NCBI GenBank assembly: GCA_963629575.1
Contig: CAVGIM010000006.1
Span: 1-64,000, forward strand
Length of the DNA: 64,000 nt
Direction of reading: 5' to 3'
Origin: Hallerella sp963629575
GTDB taxonomy: Bacteria > Fibrobacterota > Fibrobacteria > Fibrobacterales > Fibrobacteraceae
The position numbers and the translations under genes are program-made. Positions within the stretch are counted from its first letter, which is position 1, and every line of letters begins with the position of its first letter. Positions 1 to 8,299 of this stretch are shown here, piece by piece. Below the pieces are notes generated by a model. That model saw only the letters and a list, made by a program, of their open reading frames with translations. It was not told where the DNA came from and made no database searches.

Positions 1-43
1 CCTTCGCTTGGTCTCACTCAAATTTTCTTAACCAAAGCAATTT

Positions 44-253
44 TTAGAGGTGACTTTCAAAAATATAAAATAATTTTTGGAGAAAGAAAATGCAAAATTC
101 CGCGGCAAAAGTATTTGCTTGCCATTCCGGATCTTCAAAGGCTCTAAACCTTTCGCCGACAGATAGCCTACATAAAGCGACCTTGTTCGAATTGTGTAGA
201 ATCAAATGGCCTATTTCATGCATAATGTTAAAGCGCGCTCCTTCTTCGGGCAT
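44..253 (-). pseudogene. ImmA/IrrE-family metallopeptidase remnant
   Basis: The 69-residue reading frame contains the zinc-peptidase signature HEIGH followed by a downstream EDPEWQANTFAAEF segment, which is the pattern of the ImmA/IrrE (COG2856) peptidases that cleave phage or stress repressors. Intact members are well over 100 residues and have a N-terminal part before the HExxH helix. Here an in-frame stop lies about 20 codons before the first methionine and no usable start lies between. After FAAEF the sequence turns into an unrelated hydrophobic tail. Both ends therefore look broken, and I read it as a decayed fragment of a former mobile-element gene. A short functional protein is possible but unlikely. 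Confidence 0.6.
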
Positions 254-335
254 TTCCTTTTTGTCATTTTCACAATCTGGCGAATCTGTTTTCTGCCGAG
301 CGGCTGGGAGTTAAAGCCATAGAATAGCATGTCTT

Positions 336-366
336 ATGAAAAAGTCCGGCTTGTCGCCGGACTTTC
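336..366 (-). terminator. Rho-independent terminator of aspS
   Basis: A perfect 10-bp stem (AAAGTCCGGC / GCCGGACTTT, 341-350 with 356-365) with a 5-base loop is followed on the minus strand by a T run. It lies 20 bases after the aspS stop codon. Confidence 0.8.
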
Positions 367-384
367 TGTTTGATGCCGAATGCC

Positions 385-2175
385 TTACGATTTTTTCGGA
401 TCGACCATGTTGATGGAAACGTGCAGGTCGTTCAGCTGGGCGACATCGACTTCGCTCGGGCTCTGGTCCATTGGGCTTGACGCGCTCGTGTTCTTCGGGA
501 ACGCGATGAAGTCGCGGATCGAGTCCTGGCCTTCCATCGTAGCGACGACGCGGTCGAGACCGAAGGCGAGACCGCCGTGGGGTGGCGCGCCGAACTTGAA
601 CGCATCGACAAAGAAGCCGAACTTTTCCTTGACCTGCTCCTCGGAAAGACCGAGCAGGCGGAAAACCTTTTCCTGAACTTCCGGGTTGTGGATTCGGATG
701 GACCCGCCGCCGATTTCGACGCCGTTCAGCACCAGGTCATAGGCTTCGGCGTTGCAGTCCTTGAGATTTCCGTCGAACATCATCTGCAAGTGTTCCGGCA
801 GAGGGTTCGTGAACGGATGGTGCATCGCCATGTAGCGGCCTTCGGTTTCGCTGTATTCGAACATCGGGAATTCGGTAATCCACACGAACTCGCGCTTTTT
901 CGGATCGCGGAGACCCTTGATGCGGGCGACTTCGAGTCGGAGCTGTCCCATGGCTGTCGCGGCGACCTTTTCGGGACCCGCGATGAAGAACATCATGTCA
1001 CCGTCCTTTGCGCCGACGGCATCGCGCAGGGCGTTCAGCTGTTCCGTGGTGAAGAATTTTCCGACCTGGGTTTCTACCGCGTCGTTTTCCTTGACGCGCA
1101 TCCAGACGAGACCCTTGGCGCCATACTTTCCGACGTAGGCGGTGAGATCGTCTATCTGCTTGCGGGTAAAGTCCAGGCATCCCTTGGCGGCCAGTCCGCG
1201 GACCTTTCCGCCGGCGGCGACCGCGTTCTTGAAGACGCCGAAGTTCGATGTCGCGGCGATTTCCGAAACATCGTGAATTTCCAGGTCGAAGCGGAGGTCG
1301 GGCTTGTCGGAACCGTACTTGAGCATCGCTTCGTGCCAGTTCATGCGGCGAATGTGGCGCGGCGGTTCAAAGTTCCAGACCTTTCCGAGAACTTCGGTCA
1401 CGAAACGGTCGAAGGTTTCCATGACTTCGTCCTGGTTGACGAAGGACATTTCGACGTCGATTTGCGTGAATTCCGGTTGGCGGTCGGCGCGGAGATCTTC
1501 GTCGCGGAAGCACTTCGCGACTTGGAAGTAGCGGTCGAATCCGGCAATCATCAGAAGCTGCTTGTATTGCTGCGGGCTCTGTGGCAGCGCATAGAACTTG
1601 CCCGGATTGACGCGGGACGGCACCAGGTAGTCGCGGGCGCCTTCCGGGGTCGATTTGCAGAGAACGGGGGTTTCGATGTTTTCGAAGCCGTTCGCGTAGA
1701 AAAATTCATAGACCGCCTTGAGGAAGCGGCTCTTGAGCATCAGGTTTTTCTGGATCCACGGACGGCGAAGGTCCAGGTAGCGGTAGGTGAGGCGGAAATC
1801 GTCGTTTTCCTTGCACTCTTCCTTCGGGTCGTTGATGGCGATGGGCGGCGTAAGCGATTCGTTCAGGATTTCGAGCCTGTCTATCTTGACGTCGATCATG
1901 CCCGTTCCGATCTTTTCGTTTTCCATTCCGGCCGGGCGGGCCTGGACTTCACCTGTCACGTAAATGACGTATTCGTTGCGGAGCTTGTCGGCGAGCCTGT
2001 GGACTTCCGGATTGCGTTCCGGGTTGAAGACCACCTGGGTTTTCCCATACTTGTCACGAAGATCTACGAAAATGACGCCGCCCAGATCTCGGCGACGATC
2101 GACCCATCCGGCGAGCGAGACAGTCTTTCCGATGTCTTCCGCGCGGAGTTCGCCACAGTTGTGTGTACGTTTCAT
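385..2175 (-). CDS. aspS: Aspartyl-tRNA synthetase
   Basis: This 596-residue protein charges tRNA-Asp with aspartate in the cytoplasm. It has the bacterial class II AspRS layout: N-terminal OB-fold anticodon-binding domain (start MKRTHNCGELR, then GWVDRRRDLGGVIFVDLRD), catalytic core with the motif 2 region CFRDEDLRADRQPEFTQID, the bacterial GAD insertion, and a C-terminal motif 3 segment GLAFGLDRVVATMEG. Length matches the family (about 590). I chose the ATG at 2175 over an upstream TTG because it gives the conserved N-terminus and has AAGGA 8 bases upstream. It is a single gene with a promoter-like box at 2208-2215 and a terminator at 336-366. Whether it is discriminating or also acts on tRNA-Asn cannot be told from this window. 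Confidence 0.97.
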   Translation of the reverse strand: MKRTHNCGELRAEDIGKTVSLAGWVDRRRDLGGVIFVDLRDKYGKTQVVFNPERNPEVHRLADKLRNEYVIYVTGEVQARPAGMENEKIGTGMIDVKIDRLEILNESLTPPIAINDPKEECKENDDFRLTYRYLDLRRPWIQKNLMLKSRFLKAVYEFFYANGFENIETPVLCKSTPEGARDYLVPSRVNPGKFYALPQSPQQYKQLLMIAGFDRYFQVAKCFRDEDLRADRQPEFTQIDVEMSFVNQDEVMETFDRFVTEVLGKVWNFEPPRHIRRMNWHEAMLKYGSDKPDLRFDLEIHDVSEIAATSNFGVFKNAVAAGGKVRGLAAKGCLDFTRKQIDDLTAYVGKYGAKGLVWMRVKENDAVETQVGKFFTTEQLNALRDAVGAKDGDMMFFIAGPEKVAATAMGQLRLEVARIKGLRDPKKREFVWITEFPMFEYSETEGRYMAMHHPFTNPLPEHLQMMFDGNLKDCNAEAYDLVLNGVEIGGGSIRIHNPEVQEKVFRLLGLSEEQVKEKFGFFVDAFKFGAPPHGGLAFGLDRVVATMEGQDSIRDFIAFPKNTSASSPMDQSPSEVDVAQLNDLHVSINMVDPKKS

Positions 2176-2207
2176 AAAGTGAATCCTTGTTTGGAATTTC
2201 AACGAGC

Positions 2208-2215
2208 GAAATATA
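2208..2215 (-). promoter_or_regulatory. TAnnTTTG-type promoter box for aspS
   Basis: The minus strand reads TTTTC-TATATTTC, close to the FCB-group minus-7 consensus TAnnTTTG, 32 bases upstream of the aspS ATG. Very similar boxes precede several other genes in the window. Confidence 0.45.
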
Positions 2216-2308
2216 GAAAACTTGGAATTTGATTTTGCAAAAAGTTATTTTTTTTCGCGGCGGATCGGTTTTGGCAAATCGATTCTGTCGAAGGATTGCG
2301 GTCGCCTC

Positions 2309-2833
2309 TTGAAAGAGAAAAAATCCAGGTTCAGGTTCTGCCTGCTCGCGCTTCTCGGGTGCGGCGTGTTGCTTGTCGCCTGGGACTTGCGGACCTTTCC
2401 GAAATATATCCATGCGAAGTCCGAAATTCCCTTTCGCCATGAAATGCACGGGGAAAATCTGGGCATGGACTGCTCGAAGTGCCATCCGGGAGCGTATCTC
2501 GGAAATCGGGCGACGATGCCATCTCGGGCCGACTGCATGGACTGCCACAGTCTGCCGCTTTCGGAATCTCCGGAAATCGAAAGACTTGCGCAGTCGCTTA
2601 CGAACGCATCGGAGCGTCCTTTTGAATTTGAAAGCCGGATCCCGTCGAACGTCTTCTTTTCGCACGGGCTTCACGCAAGGGCGAACGTCTCTTGCGAATC
2701 ATGCCACGGTACGCCTTCCGAAATCGACGCGGGTCGCCGGGCGGATGTCCGGATGCGGGAATGCCTGGCCTGCCATCGGGGCGAGCGCGGATTTGCGAAC
2801 GCTTCGACAGATTGCGCGAGGTGCCACCGGTGA
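2309..2833 (+). CDS. Membrane-anchored pentaheme cytochrome c
   Basis: The protein has five CxxCH heme c attachment motifs (CSKCH, CMDCH, CESCH, CLACH, CARCH, at roughly residues 55, 76, 129, 152 and 169) behind one N-terminal hydrophobic segment (FCLLALLGCGVLLVAW). It should be an extracytoplasmic, membrane-anchored electron carrier. Extra histidines (FRHEMHG, FFSHGLHAR) are candidate distal heme ligands. Five hemes plus the following genes match the ActA subunit of alternative complex III, and cytochromes of Qrc/Nrf-type modules are the alternative. It is the first gene of a four-gene operon and its stop overlaps the next start (GTGA). No ATG is available. I chose TTG at 2309 because it puts the anchor at the N-terminus; a TTG at 2222 is also possible. 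Confidence 0.8.
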   Translation: MKEKKSRFRFCLLALLGCGVLLVAWDLRTFPKYIHAKSEIPFRHEMHGENLGMDCSKCHPGAYLGNRATMPSRADCMDCHSLPLSESPEIERLAQSLTNASERPFEFESRIPSNVFFSHGLHARANVSCESCHGTPSEIDAGRRADVRMRECLACHRGERGFANASTDCARCHR

Positions 2834-3708
2834 AGATTTCGCGCGCATCGTTCCTGAAGCTTTTGGGCGGCGCAGTCGCTTCGATTTTCCTCTTTGGCTG
2901 TCGCCGGGAAAAATCCTCGACAAAAAATGTCAAGGATTCTCTTTGGAATCCCGATATTTCGCTTTGGGAAAAGGAACTGAAGATTTCGCGCGAGCGAAGT
3001 CGGAAAATGGAAAAGCTGGTCCGAATCCAGTTGCCGGGAAAGCATCCCAGGTTTCCGGATTCGACGGTGCGGCTTGGAATGGCTATCGACCTGGACCTTT
3101 GCGACGGCTGCGGAAAGTGCGCTCTTGCCTGTATGCTGGAAAACAACGTTCCGCGCGTGAGCGAGGACGAGGCTCGGAAGGGGCGCTTTATGCACTGGCT
3201 CGAAATGCGCGAAAACGTTCCTGTCATGTGCGCGCATTGCGGAAACGCGCCTTGCGAACGGGTCTGCCCGACGGGAGCCGCCGTTTCCAGCCCGGACGGC
3301 TTTTCGGCGATGGTCTATCCGCGATGCATCGGAACGCGCTTTTGCGGAGCGAACTGCCCGCTGCATGCCCGAAAGTTCAACTATGCGGATGCGATGCTCG
3401 AAGGGCTCGCGGCAAAGTTCAACCCGGAGGTTCCCTTGCGCCCGCGGGGTGTCATGGAAAAATGCTCGCTCTGCATCCACCGGCTTCAGAATGCGCGGGC
3501 GCGTTCGCTGACATTTGGCGAAAAGTGGAACGGGGAAAACGTGACGACCGCCTGTGCGGATGCGTGCCCAAGGCGCGCTATCCTCTTTGGAAACTGGCTT
3601 GATCCGAATTCGGCGCTTGTACGGGCCGCGCAAGTCCGGGCTGTCTATGCGCCGGAATCCGTAGCGAAGTTTTCTCCGTCGGTCGTCTATCTGCGGGGGA
3701 GCGCATGA
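2830..3708 (+). CDS. Four-cluster Fe-S protein, ActB2/NrfC-like, lipoprotein
   Basis: This 292-residue protein carries the four cysteine groups of the DmsB/NrfC/PsrB ferredoxin family: CDGCGKCALAC, CAHCGNAPCERVC, CIGTRFCGANC and CSLC...CADAC. In the third group a threonine replaces the second cysteine, as in the ActB subunit of alternative complex III, where this site holds a 3Fe-4S cluster. The N-terminus (SRASFLKLLGG, then a hydrophobic stretch ending LFGC) looks like a Tat-like signal with a lipobox, although only one of the twin arginines is present. It probably passes electrons between the cytochrome and the membrane subunit. GTG at 2830 overlaps the previous stop and is preceded by GAGG. 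The ActB1 molybdoenzyme-like half of true ActB is absent. Confidence 0.85.
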   Translation: MKISRASFLKLLGGAVASIFLFGCRREKSSTKNVKDSLWNPDISLWEKELKISRERSRKMEKLVRIQLPGKHPRFPDSTVRLGMAIDLDLCDGCGKCALACMLENNVPRVSEDEARKGRFMHWLEMRENVPVMCAHCGNAPCERVCPTGAAVSSPDGFSAMVYPRCIGTRFCGANCPLHARKFNYADAMLEGLAAKFNPEVPLRPRGVMEKCSLCIHRLQNARARSLTFGEKWNGENVTTACADACPRRAILFGNWLDPNSALVRAAQVRAVYAPESVAKFSPSVVYLRGSA

Positions 3709-5348
3709 ACCGGAAAATCTTCATTCTGGGAGTCGTGCTTCTTCTCTGCGGAATTTTTTCCGTTGACCTGGCGCTTTCGGAAGGTCCAAAGTCCTGGGCC
3801 GTTTCGCAGGAGTCTGTCTGGGGAACGCCGATAGCGAATTTTGTCTTCTGGATCGGTCTTGCCCATGCGGGAACATTCTTTTCGGCGATCTTGCTTGTAC
3901 TGGGCGTGAACTGGCAGCGTCGGGTTGCCTTGATCGCCGAGCTTTCGACCTTGGCGTCTCTTTTTGTTGCCGGAATCTTTCCGCTTCTCCATCTGGGCGT
4001 TCCCTTGCGTTTCCATGAAATGGTTCCCATCGGAAATCTTCGACGGCTTTTTGCCAATGTCGAGTCTCCGCTGGTTTGGGACTTTGTCGCAATCCTTGCC
4101 TATGCGACGCTTTCTACGCTCTACCTGTCGCTTCACCTGTTTGCCGAAAGGCATTCTTCCCTGGAAAGGTTTCGAAAGCCGTTTGCCTGGATGCTGTTTC
4201 CGCTTGTGCTCTGGGTACACACGATCGTTTCGCTGGACTTTGCCGTAACCTTTGTCCCGGAATGGATTGGCGGTTATTTTCCGCTTTACTTTGTTCTTGG
4301 CGCGCTGTATTCGGGAGTTGCGCTGGTACTTTTCCTGCTCTCTCTCTTTGGAAAGAGAATCCGACATGTCGAGGAAATTCTGCTCGCGTTTTCCTGGGCG
4401 ATGCTCGGATTCTGGGTCTGGGAAACCATCGTCAAGGATGTCTGGAATCCCGAAGTCGTTGTCTTTGGATTTCTTTTGCCTCAGCTTCTCTGGATTTCGG
4501 CTGTGCGCGAACGCCTGATTGCCCGCGTCGGCGTTTCGGTTTCGATCCTTGGCGCCCTGTGGTGGGAAAGGCTTTCCCTTGTCCAGCCGCGAATGCTCGA
4601 CTGGACCGCTGTGGATTGGGGATTCTTTCCGTTTGGAATCGGGGTCTTCTGCATTGTGTTTTCCCTGTCAAGTCTTGTCGCGCAAAGGTTGTTGCGGAAG
4701 TGGCGCGTTTCGGAAAATTCCGAAATGCCGCTCGAAGGGAAGTTTGCCGCAAAGCCTTTTGCGATTTCCCTTTTGCTTGGATCTTTCTCGGCCGTTTGTC
4801 TTGCTGTTTACTTTGTACGCAATGCTCCGGAGTTCCCTTTTGTGCGAATCGTTCCGTTATTGCTCCCCGTGACCGTTCTTGTCGCGGGAATCCTGCTTGC
4901 CGCCTTTGCCGCTTGCGAAACCTGGGGAAAGCGTCGGACGCTCCCTCTTGCCTTCGGCTTTCTTCTCGTCGCGCTTGGCGCATTCGGGTGGATTTATCGC
5001 GGGAGGGAAACGTCCTTTGTGGAACCGAAGACCGTTGTGCGGGACGAAAAGCCTTTTGACGCCTTGTCGCCTGGCGGCGCGGCTGGGCTTTGGAATGCCC
5101 GGTGTGCGGTTTGCCATGGAAAGGACGGTTCTTTCAACCGCAAGTTTGTACATGAATTCTATCCGTTGCCGCAAAGGCTCTCGTCTTCGCGCCTGGATTC
5201 CGTCGGTGAGGATTCCCTTGCGCGCGTTATCCTTTGGGGAAGAAGATATATGCCCCCGTTTTCCGGGCGCGTCTCGGAAGACGAAGCGAAATCCCTGGTG
5301 ATTTACTTGAAAAGTCTTGCCGCGGAAAAGGAGTCGCGAAAAAGATGA
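3705..5348 (+). CDS. NrfD/ActC-like membrane protein fused to cytochrome c
   Basis: The first 430 or so residues are polytopic membrane protein. Segments WGTPIANFVFWIGLAHAGTF, LHLGVPLRFHEMVP and SLDFAVTFVPEW match the quinone-binding ActC/NrfD family closely. A periplasmic monoheme cytochrome c domain follows, with CAVCH near residue 466 and a likely methionine ligand in YMPPF. In alternative complex III these parts are usually separate proteins (ActC and ActE), so this is a natural fusion that puts a quinone site and an outgoing heme in one chain. I infer quinol oxidation with electron output to a soluble carrier, or the reverse. The ATG overlaps the previous stop as ATGA with GGGGA upstream. 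The number of helices is more than the eight typical of NrfD. Confidence 0.82.
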   Translation: MNRKIFILGVVLLLCGIFSVDLALSEGPKSWAVSQESVWGTPIANFVFWIGLAHAGTFFSAILLVLGVNWQRRVALIAELSTLASLFVAGIFPLLHLGVPLRFHEMVPIGNLRRLFANVESPLVWDFVAILAYATLSTLYLSLHLFAERHSSLERFRKPFAWMLFPLVLWVHTIVSLDFAVTFVPEWIGGYFPLYFVLGALYSGVALVLFLLSLFGKRIRHVEEILLAFSWAMLGFWVWETIVKDVWNPEVVVFGFLLPQLLWISAVRERLIARVGVSVSILGALWWERLSLVQPRMLDWTAVDWGFFPFGIGVFCIVFSLSSLVAQRLLRKWRVSENSEMPLEGKFAAKPFAISLLLGSFSAVCLAVYFVRNAPEFPFVRIVPLLLPVTVLVAGILLAAFAACETWGKRRTLPLAFGFLLVALGAFGWIYRGRETSFVEPKTVVRDEKPFDALSPGGAAGLWNARCAVCHGKDGSFNRKFVHEFYPLPQRLSSSRLDSVGEDSLARVILWGRRYMPPFSGRVSEDEAKSLVIYLKSLAAEKESRKR

Positions 5349-5800
5349 CGGACTTGTTTTCCTATACGCTTTCGGCCTTCTTCTCCATTGCCTTGTCTCC
5401 GCTTCTTTTTCGCGGAAAAATGTCCATTTCGCTTCGGGGCGCCTTTTTGGCGATGGTTCTTCTCCTCGATGAACTTTTTGTCCGGCTTGCCTTTTCGATG
5501 GAATATCCGTATCGTGAAATGATGCCGTTTCGGATGTTTGCGCTCAGCCTTTGCTTTTCGACGCTTTTCCTTGAAGACCGCCGTCGCTTCTGGGGCGCAC
5601 TTTCTACCGTGCTCTGGCTGTGGGTCGATTTTTTCGGTATGCTTTCCCTTTCCTATCGCGGAGAGAATTTTCGCTTGTTCTCCTTTGCTGTCGTCGTTCT
5701 CTCGCTAGCCCCGTTTTTTCGGAAGTCTCGAACGCGTGCAATGCGATTTGTCCAGGCGGTTTTCTGGGCTTTTGCCTGGATGTTTTCCTTTGCCCGGTAA
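5345..5800 (+). CDS. Small membrane protein of the redox operon
   Basis: This protein of 151 residues has about five hydrophobic segments and no heme, Fe-S or nucleotide motif. It starts at an ATG overlapping the stop of the NrfD-cytochrome fusion (ATGA), so it should be made in step with that subunit. Alternative complex III has small membrane subunits (ActD, ActF), but I see no convincing signature of either. Its place as last gene of the operon suggests a structural or assembly role, which is inference only. Its stop codon is one base from the end of the convergent yciO-like gene, leaving no room for a terminator between them. Confidence 0.65.
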   Translation: MTDLFSYTLSAFFSIALSPLLFRGKMSISLRGAFLAMVLLLDELFVRLAFSMEYPYREMMPFRMFALSLCFSTLFLEDRRRFWGALSTVLWLWVDFFGMLSLSYRGENFRLFSFAVVVLSLAPFFRKSRTRAMRFVQAVFWAFAWMFSFAR

Positions 5801-5801
5801 T

Positions 5802-6401
5802 TTACGGCTCGGGAAGAAGATCGCCTCGGATGATATCTATCCGGTCATCGACTAGACTGACAATGTTTGTCGGACGAATTTCGATAGGTCCGGAGTCCAC
5901 CATCAGATCGACCTTGTGCTTGAAAACGTTCCAGAGATCGTCTGGCTCCGTGTAAATGGCATCGTCCGAAATCTTTGCCGCCGTGCTCAGAATGGGCTTG
6001 TCGAAAATGCGGAAAAGTTCCCGGAAAAACGGATGCTCGGGCATTCGGAAGCCGACTTCCGGCCGCTTGACGTCGAGCTTTCTCGCAATGGACGGATCCG
6101 CCGGGAGGATAAACGTGTAGGGTCCCGGAACGCGGCGCTTCATGATTTGGAACGCGAAGTTGCTGACATGGGCGTATTCCGCCGCGGCGCGAATGTCCGG
6201 GATGATAATCGCCATGACGAATTTCTTCATCGGCTTTTTAAGCAGGTAGAGACGGTGTATCGCCTTGGAGGATTCCGCGGAGCAGCCGATCGCATAGCCT
6301 GATTCGGTGGGGTAGAGGAGCAGTCCGTCCCTTTCGAGGACTTCTGCCGCTTGGCGGACAAATCGGGTTTGCGGATTTTGAGGATGTACTTCAAGTCTCA
6401 T
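5802..6401 (-). CDS. yciO: YciO-type YrdC/Sua5-family protein
   Basis: The protein has 199 residues and starts MRLEVHPQNPQTRF, the N-terminal pattern of E. coli YciO, followed by LLYPTESGYAIGC, where TsaC/Sua5 enzymes have the nucleotide-binding YPTxTxYGLG-like motif. PGPYTFILPA, VGFRMPEHP and the TNIVSL segment are also family features. TsaC and Sua5 make threonylcarbamoyl-adenylate for the t6A modification of tRNA. YciO paralogues have weak or different activity, so the exact reaction is not certain. It is the last gene of the minus-strand unit, 12 bases after yraN. No Shine-Dalgarno sequence is visible before the ATG. Confidence 0.85.
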   Translation of the reverse strand: MRLEVHPQNPQTRFVRQAAEVLERDGLLLYPTESGYAIGCSAESSKAIHRLYLLKKPMKKFVMAIIIPDIRAAAEYAHVSNFAFQIMKRRVPGPYTFILPADPSIARKLDVKRPEVGFRMPEHPFFRELFRIFDKPILSTAAKISDDAIYTEPDDLWNVFKHKVDLMVDSGPIEIRPTNIVSLVDDRIDIIRGDLLPEP

Positions 6402-6413
6402 TTGCGGACAAAT

Positions 6414-6815
6414 TTAACATTCGGGAATGACGCGCGTAGCGACAAAGGCGTCGGGATAATGGCGAAGCTGCCATTTTCCATCGCGCAAGGCGATGCCGAT
6501 CACGTCAAAGCGCGACTTTTGGTCTTCGCCTCCGTTATAGTGCAGAAAATGGGCGGCCGTTCGCCAGATGCGGAACTTCTTGCGTTCGTTGACGCGGCTT
6601 GCCGGCGCGCCCTTGCGTCCGTTCCAGACGGACTTGACTTCGACGAACAGGATGGTACCCGTGGAATCCTGGGCGACAATGTCCAGTTCGCCGTTTCGGT
6701 AGCGGTAGTTGCGCGCGAGAATCCGGCAGCCTTGGCGACAGAGATAGGCGGCCGCATGCAGTTCCGCAAAGCGCCCTTTTTGCTTGTTCTGGCTTGTCTG
6801 TCTTCTCGAAGTCAT
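6414..6815 (-). CDS. yraN: YraN-family (UPF0102) endonuclease-like protein
   Basis: This 133-residue protein has the family pattern GRFAELHAAAYLCRQG, ILARNYRYRNGELDIVAQD and ILFVEVKSV. The E...GELDIV...FVEVK arrangement is the D-ExK metal site of restriction-like nucleases (compare Holliday-junction resolvases), although the biological substrate of YraN proteins is not settled. Its ATG overlaps the kinase stop (ATGA), so it is translationally coupled to the upstream operon. YraN genes often lie next to rnhB or rsmI, and neither is present here. Confidence 0.88.
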   Translation of the reverse strand: MTSRRQTSQNKQKGRFAELHAAAYLCRQGCRILARNYRYRNGELDIVAQDSTGTILFVEVKSVWNGRKGAPASRVNERKKFRIWRTAAHFLHYNGGEDQKSRFDVIGIALRDGKWQLRHYPDAFVATRVIPEC

Positions 6816-8299
6816 TGGGCGAGGAGTCCCAGAATGCGGATTTCGGAAATGGCGAGGTCTGCCGTTTCGTTTACCATGTAGGCGTCATCGAGGAAAACCT
6901 GGATTTCGGTCGTTTCCATCGTTTTCATTTCGGGATACTGGACACCTTTCATGTCTTCGAGCTGGAGCACCTGGCGATAGCCTTCCCGGGTGAGGAGCGA
7001 AAGGGTTTTCGGCTTGTTGAAAATGCGGAATCGGTCCCCGAATTCGTCGTCGTTCGATTTTTGAAATCCGTTCGCAAGTCCTATCGCCGTGACGATCGTG
7101 GGCGATGGAAAGTTCAAGATGAAGATGGGAGACCTGGCGTTGGAGGGCATCGGCAGGAGCCACGCCGTTTTCAAATCCTTGTCGGTGAGATTCGATTCCG
7201 AGTAGTCGCCCGAACCTTCCATGTTCCGTTTTTCGCTGGCGGCGCGAATTTCGACGTTCTGGATTTCCTGGAGCGTTCGGGGAGGCTTGTAGGAAAGGAG
7301 GAAGGCGAGAAGCAGGAGGATAAGGAGCGGGAATAGAGCGATGGCGAAGAGCTTTGCATGCTTGTTCGTAAAGCGCCGTACATTGTCGGAAACCTTGTTC
7401 GTTATCAGCGGGCGATTCTGGATGAGCTTTCGGATGCTCTTTGTGTCGTGACCGTGATGCTGGTCTCCGGGATGGAGCGGTGCGAATACGATGTCGAGCG
7501 CATTCAGGAAATCCTGCATGCTCTTGAATCTATCTCCGACATTCTTCTTGAGGCTTTTCAGGATGAGCTTCGCGAGTCCCTTGGGCATGTCGGGCCGAAA
7601 GTTCTCCGGATTGGGAGGCTCTTCCTGGACATGCTTCATGGCGATTTCGATGGGCTTTGAACCGGTGAACGGCAGGCGTCCGCAGGTCATTTCGAAAAGG
7701 ATGACCCCTAGGCTGTAAATGTCGGACCCGATGGAAACGTCGTCTCCGTGACACTGCTCGGGCGACATGTATTCGGGGGTTCCCATTGTCATGCCGGTCA
7801 TTGTCAGGCGTTCCGCGGACTGGATGTGCGAGATTCCGAAATCCATCAGATAGACGCGGTTGTCGTGCGTAATCATGATGTTCGAAGGCTTCACGTCGCG
7901 GTGGACGATACCCTTGCTGTGCGCGTAGAGAAGGCCTCGCGCGACTTGCTTCGTGATTGTTTCGATGGCGTAAAAGTCTAGACGTCGGCGGTGTTCGAGA
8001 ACTTCCGAAAGCGTGCTTCCCTTGACGTAAGTCATCGCGATGTAGAGCTGGTTCCCCTGCTTTCCGAAGTCGAACACCTGGACCAGGTTCTGGTGGTCGA
8101 GTTCCTTCATCGCCTGGGCTTCCATATAGAATCTCTCGACGGATTCCTTGTCGGAGGAGGCGTCGAGAACCTTGAGGGCGACTTCGCGCTTCAGGTTCTT
8201 TTGCAGGGCCTTATAGACATATCCCATGCCGCCCTTGCCGAGAACGCCCAAGAGCTCGTAATCGTCGTTGAAGGGTCTGGGAAACTTTTCTGTTGTCAT
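6812..8299 (-). CDS. Transmembrane Ser/Thr protein kinase with outside domain
   Basis: Residues about 1-270 are a complete PknB-type kinase: glycine loop GKGGMGYVYKA, lysine in REVALKVL, catalytic loop IVHRDVKPSN, LMDFGIS and the GTPEYMSPEQ activation segment. One transmembrane helix follows at about 318-340 (FPLLILLLLAFLL). The outer part (about 345-495) has a galactose-binding-like pattern, SNLTDKDLKTAWLLP followed by IFILNFPSPTIVTAIGLANG, like F5/8 or NADase-type glycan-binding domains on bacterial kinases. I infer that an outside ligand controls the kinase. The upstream gene has FHA (phosphothreonine-binding) domains, a likely partner. The ATG at 8299 overlaps the stop of that gene. A longer upstream frame is only the overlapping ABC gene read in another phase. 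Confidence 0.92.
   Translation of the reverse strand: MTTEKFPRPFNDDYELLGVLGKGGMGYVYKALQKNLKREVALKVLDASSDKESVERFYMEAQAMKELDHQNLVQVFDFGKQGNQLYIAMTYVKGSTLSEVLEHRRRLDFYAIETITKQVARGLLYAHSKGIVHRDVKPSNIMITHDNRVYLMDFGISHIQSAERLTMTGMTMGTPEYMSPEQCHGDDVSIGSDIYSLGVILFEMTCGRLPFTGSKPIEIAMKHVQEEPPNPENFRPDMPKGLAKLILKSLKKNVGDRFKSMQDFLNALDIVFAPLHPGDQHHGHDTKSIRKLIQNRPLITNKVSDNVRRFTNKHAKLFAIALFPLLILLLLAFLLSYKPPRTLQEIQNVEIRAASEKRNMEGSGDYSESNLTDKDLKTAWLLPMPSNARSPIFILNFPSPTIVTAIGLANGFQKSNDDEFGDRFRIFNKPKTLSLLTREGYRQVLQLEDMKGVQYPEMKTMETTEIQVFLDDAYMVNETADLAISEIRILGLLAQ

Noticed and set aside
577..2232. A 551-residue plus-strand open frame opposite aspS
   Set aside because: It lies wholly antisense to a certain gene, has no family features, and is explained by the strong codon bias that keeps antisense frames open.
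2373..3602. A 409-residue plus-strand frame across the cytochrome and Fe-S genes
   Set aside because: It is out of phase with two genes whose CxxCH and cysteine clusters are clear, and its composition is that of a shadow frame.
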